Source: a virus
Strand: one strand, 5' to 3'
IMG/VR virus record: IMGVR_UViG_3300030117_008021
Coordinates: 35,055 to 69,109 of that record
DNA length: 34,055 bases
Shown: one piece after another, positions 22,183-30,957 of the stretch
Position numbering within the stretch: position 1 is the stretch's first letter
How the letters are laid out: each line of letters starts with the position of its first letter
Translations under genes and position numbers: made by a program
The notes under the pieces: model-generated
Databases searched by the model: none
Seen by the model: the letters and a program-made list of their open reading frames with translations, nothing else
What the model was told of the DNA's origin: nothing

Positions 22183-25100
22183 TTATAATCCTGTCATATC
22201 ATATTCCCAAATACAGGCTAAAGAGACTCTTCCTGGATTCGCTGCAGGATCTACGCCAATACCAATAAGACTGCCGGCCTCATAATGTTGCGATCCGGTT
22301 GTGTTAAAAACACCTACTGCATTAGCTTCATCGGGCATTGAAACAGTAACATCTTCAACAAAAGGTTGATTTGAGACAGTTAAGCCAGAGCCGGTGTGTA
22401 TTGAAATAGTAACGTTTCCGTTTTGGGCATCTTCAAATTTTGCTAAAACTCTTACTAACCTTCCATTAAAAGGAGCAACCATCGAGTTGGTATATACAGC
22501 GCTTCCAAAATTTACCTCACCAGCATTCATAAAACTTATAAATTTAAAAGCATGGCTACTTCCATTTTCGTAATAATGTCTTGTGTGGTGAATTTGTCTA
22601 CCCCTAAGTTGTTTATCTTCAGTAATGACAGTAGTGTTGCCGACCTGATAGCCTCCTTCAAAATCAGCAGTAAATCCGCTAATTTCACCGGAACCTGAAA
22701 TAGTAGTGGCACCGGCAATCGCACCAGCATTCGTGATACCACCGCTATTAACATTAACAGCGTTACAAGAAAGCTGGGCATCTTCATCAAAGCCTCGGTT
22801 ACCTGCGCCACCAACGGTTAATGTTAGTCCAGATACTCCTCCAGATGCTGACAATGCAGAAAAGTTTGTTGTTACATTTTGTAAAACTTTGTCTTCTGTA
22901 ATAACAACTGAACCGCCAACGGTTAAGCCGCCTTCAAACGTTCCGGTAAAACCAGAAACTGCACCTGATCCAGAAATTGTAGTAGCACCAGCAATAGAGC
23001 CGGCATTACTTATACCAGCACTATTGTTATTGATACCATTAACAGAAAGTCCTGCGTCTTCATCAAATCCTCTATTACCAGCACCACCAATTGTTAAGGA
23101 TAATCCTGATAATCCTGCTGAACTAGAACATGCTCCAGAAACGTTAAGAGTTCCTTCAAAAAATGCATTACCAGCTGCTTGAAATGTGCCAGAGCCTGAG
23201 ATATTTCCATCAACAATAACATCTCCACCTGCAGGATCTAAAGTAATGTCTCCATCAATAGTAAATGTAAGATTGGCGGCTGTAGCATCATCATCGACGG
23301 TTGTGATTGTGGTTGCACCATGGGTAGTAGTTTGAATTTGAAAATAGTCACCACTATCAGCTGAGCTTTCAATTCTAAGATCGACACCGCCATCTTCAAC
23401 GTCAAGCTGAATTCCGTAATTGATGTCGCCACCACCTGCTTCAATCCTTGCACCTTGGACAAGGCTAGTGCCATTTGTTCCGCCTTGCGCGTTAATAAGT
23501 GCACCATATACAATAGGAGTTCCGGCATTAGCGGCATGCGTAAGTGTCGGCGTGACATGTATACCATACATAGTGTTATTACCATTGGTAGCTGTGGTGT
23601 TATCCATATCAATTTGGATACCATACATGGTATTATCTGATGTGGAAGCGCCGGTTTTATCCCAGTCTATATCTAAACCAACCACAGAGGCTTCGGTGGT
23701 GTCCGAGTAATTCTTGTCTATTTTTACTCCTGTTTTTCCACCATCTGACTGAATTGCAAGTGCTTGAGCGTTAATTGCATCAGCATGATTTTGAATTATA
23801 AGCGCGGTGTTTCTTGTTCCTGTGTTTGATGAATTGTCATCAACATAAAGAGCGTTACCTGTCGTTAATCCATCAGCACCAATAGCAAGTGCTCTTGCTG
23901 TTGTTAAGTCGTTTGCTGTTATATTAACTACATTTGCATCAACATTACCAGCATTAATATCAAGACATTGCTTGTCTGTGTCGTTGTTATTTAATTGTAC
24001 AAGAGGTACCCCGGAAGCACCGGCAGAAGCATGATTTTTTACTTCCAGTGTGGCGCCGGGAGATCCCGTGTTGTCGCCAATACTCATCCTATTAGTAGAA
24101 CCCTCAATAAAAAGCATATGAGACTCGTCAGCAGTTTCAACTCTGAAGTCAATGTCAACGCCGCCCTCATTAAAAGTTACTTCGTCTTGAGAATCATCCT
24201 CGGTAAGATCTAGAAAATTCACGCCGCCGGCTTGAAAGTTTATGTCGTCATCTGTAAAGGAGATGAAAGTGTCAGCATCCCCGGCGTGATCTATCTTATC
24301 GCCAACCGAAACAGTACCTGACACAGCTAGCGTGCTACCAAGAAAAGCAGCACCAACGCTTTGAAGAGTGCCGGAACCTGAAATATTACGATATCCGCTA
24401 ATATCTCCACTACCATCAAGAACCATTGCTTTACTAGCTGCAGCAGTTCCAGGGGTAACACTATCTAAAACTCCAATTTCAGCAGCGCTAATTGTTGTAC
24501 TATCAATTGTTAAACTAGTATCGCAAGTAATTGTTCCATCAAAATCAGCGTTACCACTAACGTTGAGAGCGGCACCAAGAAATGTATTTCCAACTGCTTG
24601 TAACGTACCAGAACCTGAAACATTTCCTGCAGCATCGCAAGCCCATACATTACTATTGCTGTTGTTTCTAATTTTTACAGCTTCTGTATCAGCGCTATCG
24701 GATGCCAAAACAAATCTAATATCTTTACTAGTTGCTTCGTTATCAATAGTTATATGACCGCTGGTATTTTTAATTTTAGAATTGCCATCATGTTTAATGC
24801 TTAAATCACCTCCCGCTCCTAACAAAATAGGATAATCGTCTACATTAACAGACAGCCCTTGAGATGCTGTCAAACTACCAGAAACTGTTATAATATCACT
24901 TGCGGCATTTCCTAATACAACATTTCCTTCTACATCGAGAATTCCAGTAAAATATCCATTTGCCGCGTAAATATTTGTAGATGCAGTTAAGCTTCTTACA
25001 TTTGTAATGTCTTTGTCTGCACTGATAATTGTAGAACCGCCTACTGCAACGCCTTCTTCAAAAGAGCCGCTTAAGCTACTAACTCCTAAAGAGCTTGTAA

Positions 25101-25590
25101 TATAACCAACAGCCTTAAGAGTATTACCATCAAATGTAAGGTTTGCTTCAGCATTAATATTATTTGCATCTACAGAGGTAACAACTCTATTGTTTCCTTG
25201 ATTTGCTTGTGTTAAGCCTCCTGCTAGCAAATTAGTTGTTGTTCCCTCAGAGTCTTTAAAATATAATTTTGTTGTGCCACTATCATCTGCAGCATACAAG
25301 CGTCCAAAATTAGATGCTGGATTTCCAGGTGCTGACATCTCTGAAATATCAACATATTTGTCTGCCATAGTAAAATTACCAGACAAATTTAAATTACCGC
25401 CAAGAAACGAATTTCCAACGGCTTCTAAATCTACTGAACTTGAAATAGAACTATTGTCTATCACTACTCTTGCTATATTGTTAGTTTTAAACCCAATAGA
25501 ATCACTTTCAAAATCAATTTGAGTGTCCACATCATCTTCGTTTTTGATATCTCCAAATCCGCGAGGACCTTTAGAGTTGTTATATGCCAT
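22183..25590 (-). CDS. Long repeat-rich fibre/structural protein
   Basis: 1135 residues from ATG 25590 with AGGAGATATTTA. Several copies of a Ser/Gly motif (variants of GSGTLQAVGNTFLGAALNVS) recur along residues 45-830. A central, more varied part includes the NNTMYGIHVTPTLTHAAN type repeats. Two 92-residue units close the repeat part (see the 22622-23173 entry). The last 130 residues form a separate globular end, from about YYENGSSHAFKF to WEYDMTGL. The strand-turn pattern suggests a beta-helical or trimeric fibre that binds the host or forms a baseplate/tail decoration. No catalytic motif is seen. The centre (about 23460-24300) appears richer in GC than the flanks, hinting at mosaic origin. 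Confidence 0.78.
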   Translation of the reverse strand: MAYNNSKGPRGFGDIKNEDDVDTQIDFESDSIGFKTNNIARVVIDNSSISSSVDLEAVGNSFLGGNLNLSGNFTMADKYVDISEMSAPGNPASNFGRLYAADDSGTTKLYFKDSEGTTTNLLAGGLTQANQGNNRVVTSVDANNINAEANLTFDGNTLKAVGYITSSLGVSSLSGSFEEGVAVGGSTIISADKDITNVRSLTASTNIYAANGYFTGILDVEGNVVLGNAASDIITVSGSLTASQGLSVNVDDYPILLGAGGDLSIKHDGNSKIKNTSGHITIDNEATSKDIRFVLASDSADTEAVKIRNNSNSNVWACDAAGNVSGSGTLQAVGNTFLGAALNVSGNADFDGTITCDTSLTIDSTTISAAEIGVLDSVTPGTAAASKAMVLDGSGDISGYRNISGSGTLQSVGAAFLGSTLAVSGTVSVGDKIDHAGDADTFISFTDDDINFQAGGVNFLDLTEDDSQDEVTFNEGGVDIDFRVETADESHMLFIEGSTNRMSIGDNTGSPGATLEVKNHASAGASGVPLVQLNNNDTDKQCLDINAGNVDANVVNITANDLTTARALAIGADGLTTGNALYVDDNSSNTGTRNTALIIQNHADAINAQALAIQSDGGKTGVKIDKNYSDTTEASVVGLDIDWDKTGASTSDNTMYGIQIDMDNTTATNGNNTMYGIHVTPTLTHAANAGTPIVYGALINAQGGTNGTSLVQGARIEAGGGDINYGIQLDVEDGGVDLRIESSADSGDYFQIQTTTHGATTITTVDDDATAANLTFTIDGDITLDPAGGDVIVDGNISGSGTFQAAGNAFFEGTLNVSGACSSSAGLSGLSLTIGGAGNRGFDEDAGLSVNGINNNSAGISNAGSIAGATTISGSGAVSGFTGTFEGGLTVGGSVVITEDKVLQNVTTNFSALSASGGVSGLTLTVGGAGNRGFDEDAQLSCNAVNVNSGGITNAGAIAGATTISGSGEISGFTADFEGGYQVGNTTVITEDKQLRGRQIHHTRHYYENGSSHAFKFISFMNAGEVNFGSAVYTNSMVAPFNGRLVRVLAKFEDAQNGNVTISIHTGSGLTVSNQPFVEDVTVSMPDEANAVGVFNTTGSQHYEAGSLIGIGVDPAANPGRVSLACIWEYDMTGL
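22622..23173 (-). repeat. Two 276-base tandem repeats in the fibre-like gene
   Basis: Two in-frame units of about 276 bases (92 residues) line up at a constant offset of 276: the GGAGNRGFDEDA and AGATTISGSG stretches both occur at 22781 and 23057 (and neighbouring positions). DNA identity is clear but imperfect, and the units have diverged. Recombination between them could add or remove one unit and so change fibre length. Confidence 0.7.
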
Positions 25591-25607
25591 TAAATATCTC
25601 CTATTTA

Positions 25608-26270
25608 CTATCCACGTATGTAATTATATAGTTCTTGATCTGATACTTCATCTTTTCTATGATTGTGGTTTTTAATTTGTTGCATTAGTTCTGTATCACT
25701 CATTTTAAATAATACTTGTGGCCCAATTCCACTTTGCATGTTTGCATTTAAAGTTAAAGATAATAATGCATCAGCAATTGCTACAGAGGCTTCTTTGCCT
25801 GAGCTTTCTTTAATAAGTCCTTCGCGCTTTGCATAATCTGGAATAAACACTTGCGTTTCACCACCTAGTAAATGATCAGGAATGTCTTTACGAGAGTAAG
25901 AAGGAATTTCTATTTCTTCCTCTTCTTTTTCTTCAGGGTATTTCAAGCCGTATTTTTTCATGTATTCTTGTTCGCTTTTTGTAAGCGCTTCAAACGTTCT
26001 GCCTTTGAGTGCTCTTTGTAAAAGTATTTCAAGAACATCTTGTTCGGTAATGTCTGGGTCTTGATTAAAGACTTTAATCATTCTCCATACCATTGGAACA
26101 CGCGCCATTAACATAGCGGCCTGCCTATTAACAAATACTCTTGGGTTTTCTACTTCGGGATAAAATTCACTTTTTCCCATTTTATCAAGAACTGTATTAA
26201 CTGCTGCGTCCTTCTCAAACACACTAATCTCTGTTAAATACTGTCGCCAATTTTCAAATAGGAGTTTCAT
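25608..26270 (-). CDS. Capsid-targeting-like peptide plus unknown 206-residue domain
   Basis: 220 residues starting MKLLFENWRQYLTE, the same first 14 residues in type as the next two genes upstream, with LTE14 as a possible prohead-protease cut. The rest is helical with charged stretches (EKEEEEIEIPSYSRKDIPDH). No catalytic motif, cysteine pair or membrane helix is recognised. By analogy with T4 internal proteins it could be packaged and injected, but its function is unknown. GAGGTTATAA upstream of ATG 26270 acts as ribosome site. It overlaps the ADP-ribosyltransferase-like gene by 17 bases. Confidence 0.65.
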   Translation of the reverse strand: MKLLFENWRQYLTEISVFEKDAAVNTVLDKMGKSEFYPEVENPRVFVNRQAAMLMARVPMVWRMIKVFNQDPDITEQDVLEILLQRALKGRTFEALTKSEQEYMKKYGLKYPEEKEEEEIEIPSYSRKDIPDHLLGGETQVFIPDYAKREGLIKESSGKEASVAIADALLSLTLNANMQSGIGPQVLFKMSDTELMQQIKNHNHRKDEVSDQELYNYIRG

Positions 26271-26634
26271 TTATAACCTCCACTTGATCATAATCCTTGA
26301 TGAAAACATAACCACCGGGAAGCTCGACGTAATCATCACCTATAACTTTCATAGTTATAACCTTGCCATATCCTTCAGCATTTTCTCTATCTTTTGTCGC
26401 GTTAATCCCAATGGTTGCCTCTTTCGCCCATTGAGGGAGTTCTGTCTCCTCATCGAAACCTCTTTCTATAGCGTAGTTCATCACTTCTGAGTCTTTGGGA
26501 ATAATGTCCTTGGTAAGAGACAACTGCCCGGTTTCCAAATATTTATCATATACAAAATCTGGTATACCTCGATATACAATCAGGTCTTCACCCTCATTCA
26601 AATACTCTCGCCAATTTTCCATTAAGAGTTTCAT
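26254..26634 (-). CDS. ADP-ribosyltransferase-like protein with capsid-targeting-like peptide
   Basis: 126 residues. After MKLLMENWREYLNE (possible cut after LNE14), the body fits a small R-S-E ADP-ribosyltransferase: R22 in VYRGIP, an N-A-T-K-D-R-E-N-A-E-G-Y-G stretch (78-90) in the S/T-x-x position, and Q117-V-E119 as the Q-x-E end motif. These enzymes move ADP-ribose from NAD to an arginine (or other residue) of a target protein. T4 Alt is a capsid-packaged ADP-ribosyltransferase that modifies host RNA polymerase, a close functional parallel. The fold assignment is by motif order only. The stop and start overlap neighbours by 4-17 bases, so the three genes are coupled. Confidence 0.6.
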   Translation of the reverse strand: MKLLMENWREYLNEGEDLIVYRGIPDFVYDKYLETGQLSLTKDIIPKDSEVMNYAIERGFDEETELPQWAKEATIGINATKDRENAEGYGKVITMKVIGDDYVELPGGYVFIKDYDQVEVINETPI

Positions 26635-27083
26635 CTTAAAACTTCCTCAACTTTTCCACAAACCTCAATAGGATCAATTGGTTTGTAGTCTTGCTCTCCA
26701 AATTCATTAGACATTGCTGGTTTACCACCAGCTTCTGGATTGGTGGCAATTGTGATATGCGGAAGACCTTCAATTTTGTTATAAAGGTTTTGACTTTCTG
26801 CATCAACTCTCACGGCAATAACGCGCTCATTTTGCGCTATACCTGTAATCGTTAAACATCCTTCATAAAATTGATCAGTTGGCAAACGTTGCTTTTGTTC
26901 TGTCGGCGGGATCATCGTCATGTGATGTGCATATACCTTCCAACCTTCGGGCGCTAGCTGTGCTAGTTTTTGATGCGAGGCTTCATCTAAAATAAATCCC
27001 GTATACTCAATTGATTTTGCCATGTCGTGCCCCATGGCAACTTCATTTACATACTTCCGCCAATTTTCCATTAAAAGTTTCAT
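26631..27083 (-). CDS. 2H phosphoesterase-like protein with capsid-targeting-like peptide
   Basis: 150 residues. MKLLMENWRKYVNE (possible cut after VNE14) precedes a domain with two H-x-T motifs: H54-M-T56 in AHHMTMIP and H109-I-T111 in LPHITIAT, the paired catalytic motifs of 2H phosphoesterases (LigT/CPDase superfamily). Such enzymes open 2',3'-cyclic phosphates or cut cyclic oligonucleotides. T4 Acb1, an anti-CBASS enzyme of about 150 residues, is in the same superfamily. A role against host cyclic-nucleotide defence or in RNA end repair is inferred. It overlaps the ADP-ribosyltransferase-like gene by 4 bases, and abuts the LamG-like gene. Confidence 0.65.
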   Translation of the reverse strand: MKLLMENWRKYVNEVAMGHDMAKSIEYTGFILDEASHQKLAQLAPEGWKVYAHHMTMIPPTEQKQRLPTDQFYEGCLTITGIAQNERVIAVRVDAESQNLYNKIEGLPHITIATNPEAGGKPAMSNEFGEQDYKPIDPIEVCGKVEEVLR

Positions 27084-28522
27084 TATCGACCATATCCTTT
27101 TGGTGTTTTATTCCAGCCCGGTGTTCCTAAAGGTGGTAAATTATTTATAGCTGTGTCAATTTTTGTTCCGTGTGAAGCATTAGTTAATTTTCCATGCCAG
27201 CCATATGGACCTAAATCTTTAACTGTAATTCCATTTCCTTCATTAAATCTCCAATATGCTACAAGGCCATCTCCACCTGAACTTTTGTGGTTATAGCCAG
27301 TTCCATTATCATATACATCCCTAATCCAATTGTTATCTTTAACTTCATTATAAATAGCTATTTCATCAAGTCCACACGCATTTCCATTATTATATTTAAC
27401 ATTTCTTAATCCTGATTCTGAATCTGTTCCACTAGCTACTACCGCCCTCATGCCAAAAGCTAAACCGCGCGCCATCTGAGCACCAGTATGGCTCGTCCAG
27501 TTCACAGATTGTTTTCCTTCACCAAATCCCCCATATATATGATATCCATTTATGTAAAATTTTTGGAGCATATTCCCATCATCATCAGGGTTATCAGTAC
27601 CGGCATATGTTACTACAATATGATACCAGTTGCCCAGTATTAATTTATTACCAGAGCCAGGGGCTGTTCCTTCACCATTATTTAATAATGTGTTTGATAA
27701 TTCTGAATTACCTGAATCATCAAACATATCAGCCCAAGTTGTGTTATTTACTTCTGAAGTGCCTATTTCAAACCATGGTTTTGACGCATTTCTTATTCCA
27801 AAACCAAATCTGGAATGTTCATCTCTTTTCCAACCAATTGAAAATGAATCACTATAGGATTCATCTGGTCTCCACCAATAAGATATAGTAAATCCTGATT
27901 CTGCAAGTGGCTTTCTACCAGAGCCTTCCGCAAAACCTCTATTTGTGGGATCATTAGGGGTAAACGATGTTGCAACCAAATCTGCCCGCGCAGCTGCTGC
28001 ATCATTACCGGTAAATGATAAGAAATAATTGGGCAAAATTTTGCGGGCCTTACCGCGAGTTCTGTGGCGCCGTTTTGCTAGTAAATTATCTCGTTTAAAA
28101 ATTTCCATCGCTCGCTCATAATCTAAATCAGCGAGTTTAAGATTAAGAGGATCCGACAACCAACTATTCCAATCAAGTTCTTGAAGAGAGGGCTCGCGTT
28201 TTTTAATTATAACTCTTATTTGTTCAAGTATCTCACTCTTTTGCTGTAATCGGTTAACCTTAGCTATCAAAGTATCAACTTGTTCATTCCATTTTTGTTC
28301 TTGTAGTTTTTGTTTTTTTTGAATATATTTTTGACGAAGGCGTTTGTCTTCCTGTTGTTTTAAAAAAAGTTTTTTACGTGCAGCGATTTCTTTCTGCTCG
28401 CGGACTTCGGCTTCTGCTTTAGCAACGCGTTGTGCCTCTTTCTCGGCCTCTAATTTGGCTTCTTTTGCCCATTTTCTTTCCAGTTGTTTTTGTTTGCGCT
28501 TCATATACTCTATAGTTATCAT
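27083..28522 (-). CDS. Coiled coil plus LamG-like (concanavalin) structural protein
   Basis: 479 residues from ATG 28522, which has GGAG 9 bases upstream and overlaps the previous stop as ATGA; a GTG at 28537 is less likely. Residues 1-110 are a charged, Lys/Glu/Gln-rich coiled coil (KLEAEKEAQRVAKAEAEVRE). Residues 170-480 show the LamG/concanavalin jelly-roll pattern: FTISYWWRP, LILGNWYHIVVTYAG, NGYHIYG, GLDEIAIYN and GLVAYWRFNEGNG. Such domains bind glycans or act as virion decoration or host-recognition modules. A TATAAATA lies inside the 3' end (27142-27149), which could serve the cargo genes downstream, but is probably chance. Confidence 0.75.
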   Translation of the reverse strand: MITIEYMKRKQKQLERKWAKEAKLEAEKEAQRVAKAEAEVREQKEIAARKKLFLKQQEDKRLRQKYIQKKQKLQEQKWNEQVDTLIAKVNRLQQKSEILEQIRVIIKKREPSLQELDWNSWLSDPLNLKLADLDYERAMEIFKRDNLLAKRRHRTRGKARKILPNYFLSFTGNDAAAARADLVATSFTPNDPTNRGFAEGSGRKPLAESGFTISYWWRPDESYSDSFSIGWKRDEHSRFGFGIRNASKPWFEIGTSEVNNTTWADMFDDSGNSELSNTLLNNGEGTAPGSGNKLILGNWYHIVVTYAGTDNPDDDGNMLQKFYINGYHIYGGFGEGKQSVNWTSHTGAQMARGLAFGMRAVVASGTDSESGLRNVKYNNGNACGLDEIAIYNEVKDNNWIRDVYDNGTGYNHKSSGGDGLVAYWRFNEGNGITVKDLGPYGWHGKLTNASHGTKIDTAINNLPPLGTPGWNKTPKGYGR

Positions 28523-30954
28523 ATAAATCTTCTCCACACTTCTCCGAGATTTTTAAGATCATCAAAGTTGCGTTGTTTTTCAGCAGGAGGCTGCCCAAGT
28601 TTAACGCCATTATTGTAAGCTTCTTCTCGTAAAGCGCCCATAAATGCCTTTGCAATTTCGTCTTCATCATCCATATCACCAGTAACTAGTTCATAAAACT
28701 GTGCTACAAGGTCGTCAGGGGTGTCTGCGTTGACGTGAAAAGTTATACTATAGCGAACTTCGCCTCCGACTTCTACTGCGCTCTTGTTACGAATAGAGAG
28801 CCAATATTCGCCGCCTGTTTCTTCTCTAGCCTGCGCAGTTAAGTATCCCCTAAGACGAAGCGCAAACTCTCTACGATCTACGAGATCGAACAAAATTCTT
28901 GGTTCAATTCCTAACTCTTCGGGATCAAAATCATAAGATACTGTGGCCCATGCTTCGTATGACTCAGTATAGTGTTCTTTGTCATATTCTACATCCCATT
29001 CATAGGCGCCAATCTCTTTATTCTCAATTTTTTGTGCTAAGCTTATATAAGCGTGACCTTCGAGCCAGCCTTGTTCTTTCGCATATTGTTCTACAAGTGC
29101 TATAAACATGTCTCGTTTATTATCAAGCTGGTTAATGCCCTCACAAAAGTGCTCAAAACCGTCAGCATCAAATACTATTTTTTGACCTCCCATGTTTGGT
29201 ACTAGTTTATTATTAAACTCACAACGCCAAACAATTTCTGGATGCTCTTCTGTTCCGCCCCGATAAATTGCGCCCTTGTCGTCATCAAACAGATCTCCAG
29301 ATGCTCCTTCTGGATCGTAGTAATATTGATTTAAATAATCGGCGATATCTTGACCCTTAACTACATTTGGAAGCTGCTTCCATTCCGATATATCCCAAGT
29401 AAGCATTATTTTTCCTTCTGGGATAACATACCAATCGCCTTCACCCGAATCATCTCTAACGTAAAAGTCGACTTTGCAATTAGCATACATCCCAGAGTTC
29501 CACTTTTCTCTAACTTCAGCACAGTCGCGCTTAAGTAAAGCTTCAACATCGCCGACCCATTCAGGCGGCATATCTTGTTCTGTTTCTTGATTTTGTCTGA
29601 CTTGACCCATAAAATATTCTACGGGAAGATTAATAAGATTTGATAATAGTTTTTTACGGCCGCCGTATCCTTGTGTGTCTTCATAAGAACCTCCATAAAT
29701 TTCAAAATTATCTAAGTTAATTTTTCCATCTTTCTTTGGAAGTTTATCAAATACACCTTCTTGTTTTTGTCTCGCCCAACTGGTTACGGTACTAATAAGA
29801 CCAGGAACCTTGAGACCATATACAAAATTTTCAGGCACGGCTAATTCTTTGCCATATTCCTCTTCTTCTCCATCAAAGTCGCGATAATAACGAAACTGCC
29901 TTAATCTTGTTCGAGAAACTGGATCTAGCTCTAAATTTGAACCATTTAAGTATCGGGCTTGCTCAATAAAAATTTCATCATACTCTTCAAGTTCTTGCTC
30001 GGCGCTTTCTACGTTGCCTGTATTTGTTGCTGAGAGTAATTCTTCAGTTTCCACCACATAAGCAATCGCTCCGTGACCCTGCGCTTCAGCAACTGCGCAC
30101 TTATAATATTCTTGTTTGCCTCCCGCACGACTTGAAGGTGTGTGGCATGATGTTATATTGTCAAAATCGGACATACGCATAACATCTATAGGATGTCGCG
30201 TTAAAATAATAGAATATTGGTCATTTTCAAGATTTTCGATGTTATCTTTGATGTATTCTGCGTTTTTCATCCAATATTCGCCTAATCTTTCAAAGTTTTC
30301 AATATTTTTAGTTCCAAATTTCCAATCTCTATCTGGTCCAAGGTACCAATTTAGATTAGACTCTAATACGTACAAATATTTACGCTCTTTATCGTCTAAT
30401 GCCTTTTCAATTTCCTCACCAGTAAGATTTTGTGGTTGCGATACTTCTCTATCTCCATACTCAAATGTCCAATCCATTGCTTTTTGATGTAATGCGTTTA
30501 ATTTTCTACCATCATCGGCCATTTTTTTAAAAAATTTACCAATTTTCATTTGTATTTTCTTAACACGGTCTGCTTTCCACTCTCTACCTTGAAGGCGAGC
30601 TAAATCAGCATCAAGCGATTCGTCTCTAAACTCCTTTTCAGCATAAATTAAACCTTTTTCCCACTCAATATCGTATCCAAGTTCGTTTTGCAGCAAGTTT
30701 ACAAACTGTCCAAGCTCTGTAGACGTGTCTGTTGTTGGAAATGGTATAACAAGACGTGTTTTATCACCAAAAATTTCATCAAAAGCTAAAACTCCCTTTG
30801 GATTATCCGCAAGTTTTTGCAAAATTGCTTCGACACCCTTCATTTCAGAGTCAGAAATCTCTCTAAGTAAAACTTCGGTTGTCAAATCGGAATTTTTCGA
30901 GATTTTTTCAAGCAAAAGTATTGCTTTTTGTAAAATTTGCTCATCAGTCAGCAT
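28519..30954 (-). CDS. Large unknown protein, 811 residues
   Basis: I recognise no domain. It is acidic, mixed helix and strand. A Cys-containing stretch with SDFDNITSCHTPSS (about residue 262) and YYKCAVAEAQGHGAIAYVV follows. A coiled region lies near the N-terminus, and the end is DDLKNLGEVWRRFI. The Cys/His content around 265-300 might bind metal or form a cysteine active site, but no known signature fits. Its size and place, directly upstream of the LamG-like and cargo genes, suggest a virion or infection protein. ATG 30954 has a weak AAGG site. Confidence 0.7.
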   Translation of the reverse strand: MLTDEQILQKAILLLEKISKNSDLTTEVLLREISDSEMKGVEAILQKLADNPKGVLAFDEIFGDKTRLVIPFPTTDTSTELGQFVNLLQNELGYDIEWEKGLIYAEKEFRDESLDADLARLQGREWKADRVKKIQMKIGKFFKKMADDGRKLNALHQKAMDWTFEYGDREVSQPQNLTGEEIEKALDDKERKYLYVLESNLNWYLGPDRDWKFGTKNIENFERLGEYWMKNAEYIKDNIENLENDQYSIILTRHPIDVMRMSDFDNITSCHTPSSRAGGKQEYYKCAVAEAQGHGAIAYVVETEELLSATNTGNVESAEQELEEYDEIFIEQARYLNGSNLELDPVSRTRLRQFRYYRDFDGEEEEYGKELAVPENFVYGLKVPGLISTVTSWARQKQEGVFDKLPKKDGKINLDNFEIYGGSYEDTQGYGGRKKLLSNLINLPVEYFMGQVRQNQETEQDMPPEWVGDVEALLKRDCAEVREKWNSGMYANCKVDFYVRDDSGEGDWYVIPEGKIMLTWDISEWKQLPNVVKGQDIADYLNQYYYDPEGASGDLFDDDKGAIYRGGTEEHPEIVWRCEFNNKLVPNMGGQKIVFDADGFEHFCEGINQLDNKRDMFIALVEQYAKEQGWLEGHAYISLAQKIENKEIGAYEWDVEYDKEHYTESYEAWATVSYDFDPEELGIEPRILFDLVDRREFALRLRGYLTAQAREETGGEYWLSIRNKSAVEVGGEVRYSITFHVNADTPDDLVAQFYELVTGDMDDEDEIAKAFMGALREEAYNNGVKLGQPPAEKQRNFDDLKNLGEVWRRFI

Positions 30955-30957
30955 AAA

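Noticed and set aside
22706-23182. Plus-strand open frame of 158 codons inside the fibre-like gene
   Set aside because: Proline-rich reading of the repeat DNA on the opposite strand; it reflects repeats and codon bias of the minus-strand gene.
27142-27149. TATAAATA as a late promoter for the cargo genes
   Set aside because: Lies inside the LamG-like gene, codes A-I-N-N, and the same 8-mer also occurs on the silent plus strand at about 565 and 21610, so the count is near what chance gives in this AT-rich sequence.
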